Positions 9,344-10,053 of a stretch of 10,053 nucleotides of DNA are shown here, piece by piece. The notes under the pieces were generated by a model, which searched no databases, was not told where the DNA came from, and saw only the letters and a list, made by a program, of their open reading frames with translations. The translations under genes and the position numbers were made by a program. The stretch is from Betaproteobacteria bacterium (GTDB lineage: Bacteria; Pseudomonadota; Gammaproteobacteria; Burkholderiales; SG8-39), in the NCBI GenBank assembly GCA_029865405.1, contig JAOUGZ010000067.1, forward strand, positions 1 through 10,053. Direction: 5' to 3'. Every line of letters starts with the position of its first letter. The first letter of the stretch is position 1.

Positions 9344-10053
9344 TTACGCGCTGCAGGCCATGCGCAGTGCGTCGATGCTGTCGAGCGGCGGCAGGCACAC
9401 TGCGCCGCGGCACAGCCACGCCTGGACGCCCGATGACCCAGGTTTGTCGAGCAGCGGCGGCAAGCCGGCGAGGCCGGCCGGGATGGCGAGCACCAGCGTC
9501 CGCGGCAGATACTCGCGCGCCATCGCGGCGGACCACGTACGCAACGCGTCCGGCGCGCCGCGCACGATGGCGGTGGCGGGGGGCTCGAGTGACGCTTCCA
9601 GCGCTGCAATGAGCATGGCGAAGCCCGCCGGTCGCGCACGCACGCCGGGAAGAAATAGCCGCAGCGTGCGCTCGGCCGCGGCGGCGTAGCGCGCCTCGCC
9701 GGTGAGCGCGGCCAGCCAGTTCAGCGCGAAAGCCGCCGCGCCGTTGCCCGAGGGCGTGGCCTGGTCGTGCCCGGGCTTGGGGCGGTGGATGAGGCGCTCG
9801 TGATCGCGCGCCGTGAAAAAAAACCCGCCCGCCTCGCCATCCTCGAATTGCTCGAGCAGCACCTGCGCCAGTTCCTCGGCGAACGCCAAGTCCTCAGCGC
9901 GGAACTCGGCTTGCAGCAGCTCGATCAGCGCCAGCATCAGGAACGCGTAGTCGTCGAGGTACGCATCGAGGTGCGCGCGCCCGTCCTTGTACGTGGCGAG
10001 CAGTCTGCCGCCCTGCCACATGCGCGTTCGAACGAAATCGAGCGCGCGGCGCG
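9344..10053 (-). CDS. YyaL/DUF255-type thioredoxin-domain protein, C-terminal part (start beyond window)
   Basis: About 236 codons of the C-terminal portion are visible, and the frame is open through the window edge, so the N-terminal thioredoxin-like (DUF255) domain lies outside. The visible part matches the (alpha/alpha)-barrel-like half of YyaL/spermatogenesis-associated protein 20 relatives: WQGGRLLATYKDGRAHLDAY, LDDYAFLMLAL, GGFFFTARDHERLIHRPKPG, DQATPSGNGAAAFAL, and near the end the paired cysteines in WLCRGAVCLPP. The ATG at 10021 is internal; upstream codons read RALDFVRTR in the same frame and fit the family. Biochemical function is not established. It is transcribed in the same direction as livH, 75 nt ahead of it, but nothing links it functionally to the transporter. 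Confidence 0.88.
   Translation of the reverse strand, partial: RRALDFVRTRMWQGGRLLATYKDGRAHLDAYLDDYAFLMLALIELLQAEFRAEDLAFAEELAQVLLEQFEDGEAGGFFFTARDHERLIHRPKPGHDQATPSGNGAAAFALNWLAALTGEARYAAAAERTLRLFLPGVRARPAGFAMLIAALEASLEPPATAIVRGAPDALRTWSAAMAREYLPRTLVLAIPAGLAGLPPLLDKPGSSGVQAWLCRGAVCLPPLDSIDALRMACSA

Overview
The window is GC-rich, gene-dense bacterial chromosome. Protein composition and gene neighbourhoods (cutA next to dsbD; livH-livM-livG-livF plus a small membrane gene and a binding protein) suggest a proteobacterium, most likely a betaproteobacterium. That placement is my inference from recognised family styles, not a database result. I see no RNA genes, mobile elements, CRISPR arrays, prophage genes or sequence composition unlike the surroundings. 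Apart from the two genes cut by the window edges, every gene looks intact.

Layout from left to right. Positions 1-2739 (minus strand) hold three genes with chained 4-bp overlaps: an atypical SDR/epimerase-like protein, then cutA, then dsbD. dsbD begins at a GTG and runs off the left edge. Positions 2749-3768 (plus strand) hold a three-domain ferredoxin/FAD/NAD(P)H reductase whose ATG lies only 9-18 nt from the divergent SDR start. A strong intrinsic terminator at 3778-3811 sits between this gene and the next, which is convergent. Positions 3828-9268 (minus strand) are a six-gene branched-chain amino acid (HAAT) ABC transporter cluster. In transcription order it reads livH, livM, livG, livF, a 117-aa three-helix membrane protein of unknown function (resembling DUF6867), and a livK/braC-like periplasmic binding protein. 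From livH to the small gene, every junction is an ATGA or TGATG overlap. The binding protein is set apart by 46 nt and has its own Shine-Dalgarno and a possible extended -10. Positions 9344-10053 (minus strand) hold the C-terminal part of a YyaL/DUF255-type protein, which runs off the right edge.

How the genes work together. The liv genes should form one importer: a periplasmic receptor, two permeases and two ATPases. Its actual ligand cannot be read from the sequence. DsbD carries cytoplasmic reducing power across the inner membrane, and CutA is its usual partner gene in proteobacteria. The reductase is a stand-alone electron-transfer module with no obvious client in the window.

This is mainly core metabolism and transport, and I do not see a new defence, mobile or biosynthetic system. 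The points most worth a second look are the uncharacterised membrane protein built into the transporter operon, and the almost abutting divergent start codons near 2740, which may mean leaderless translation.
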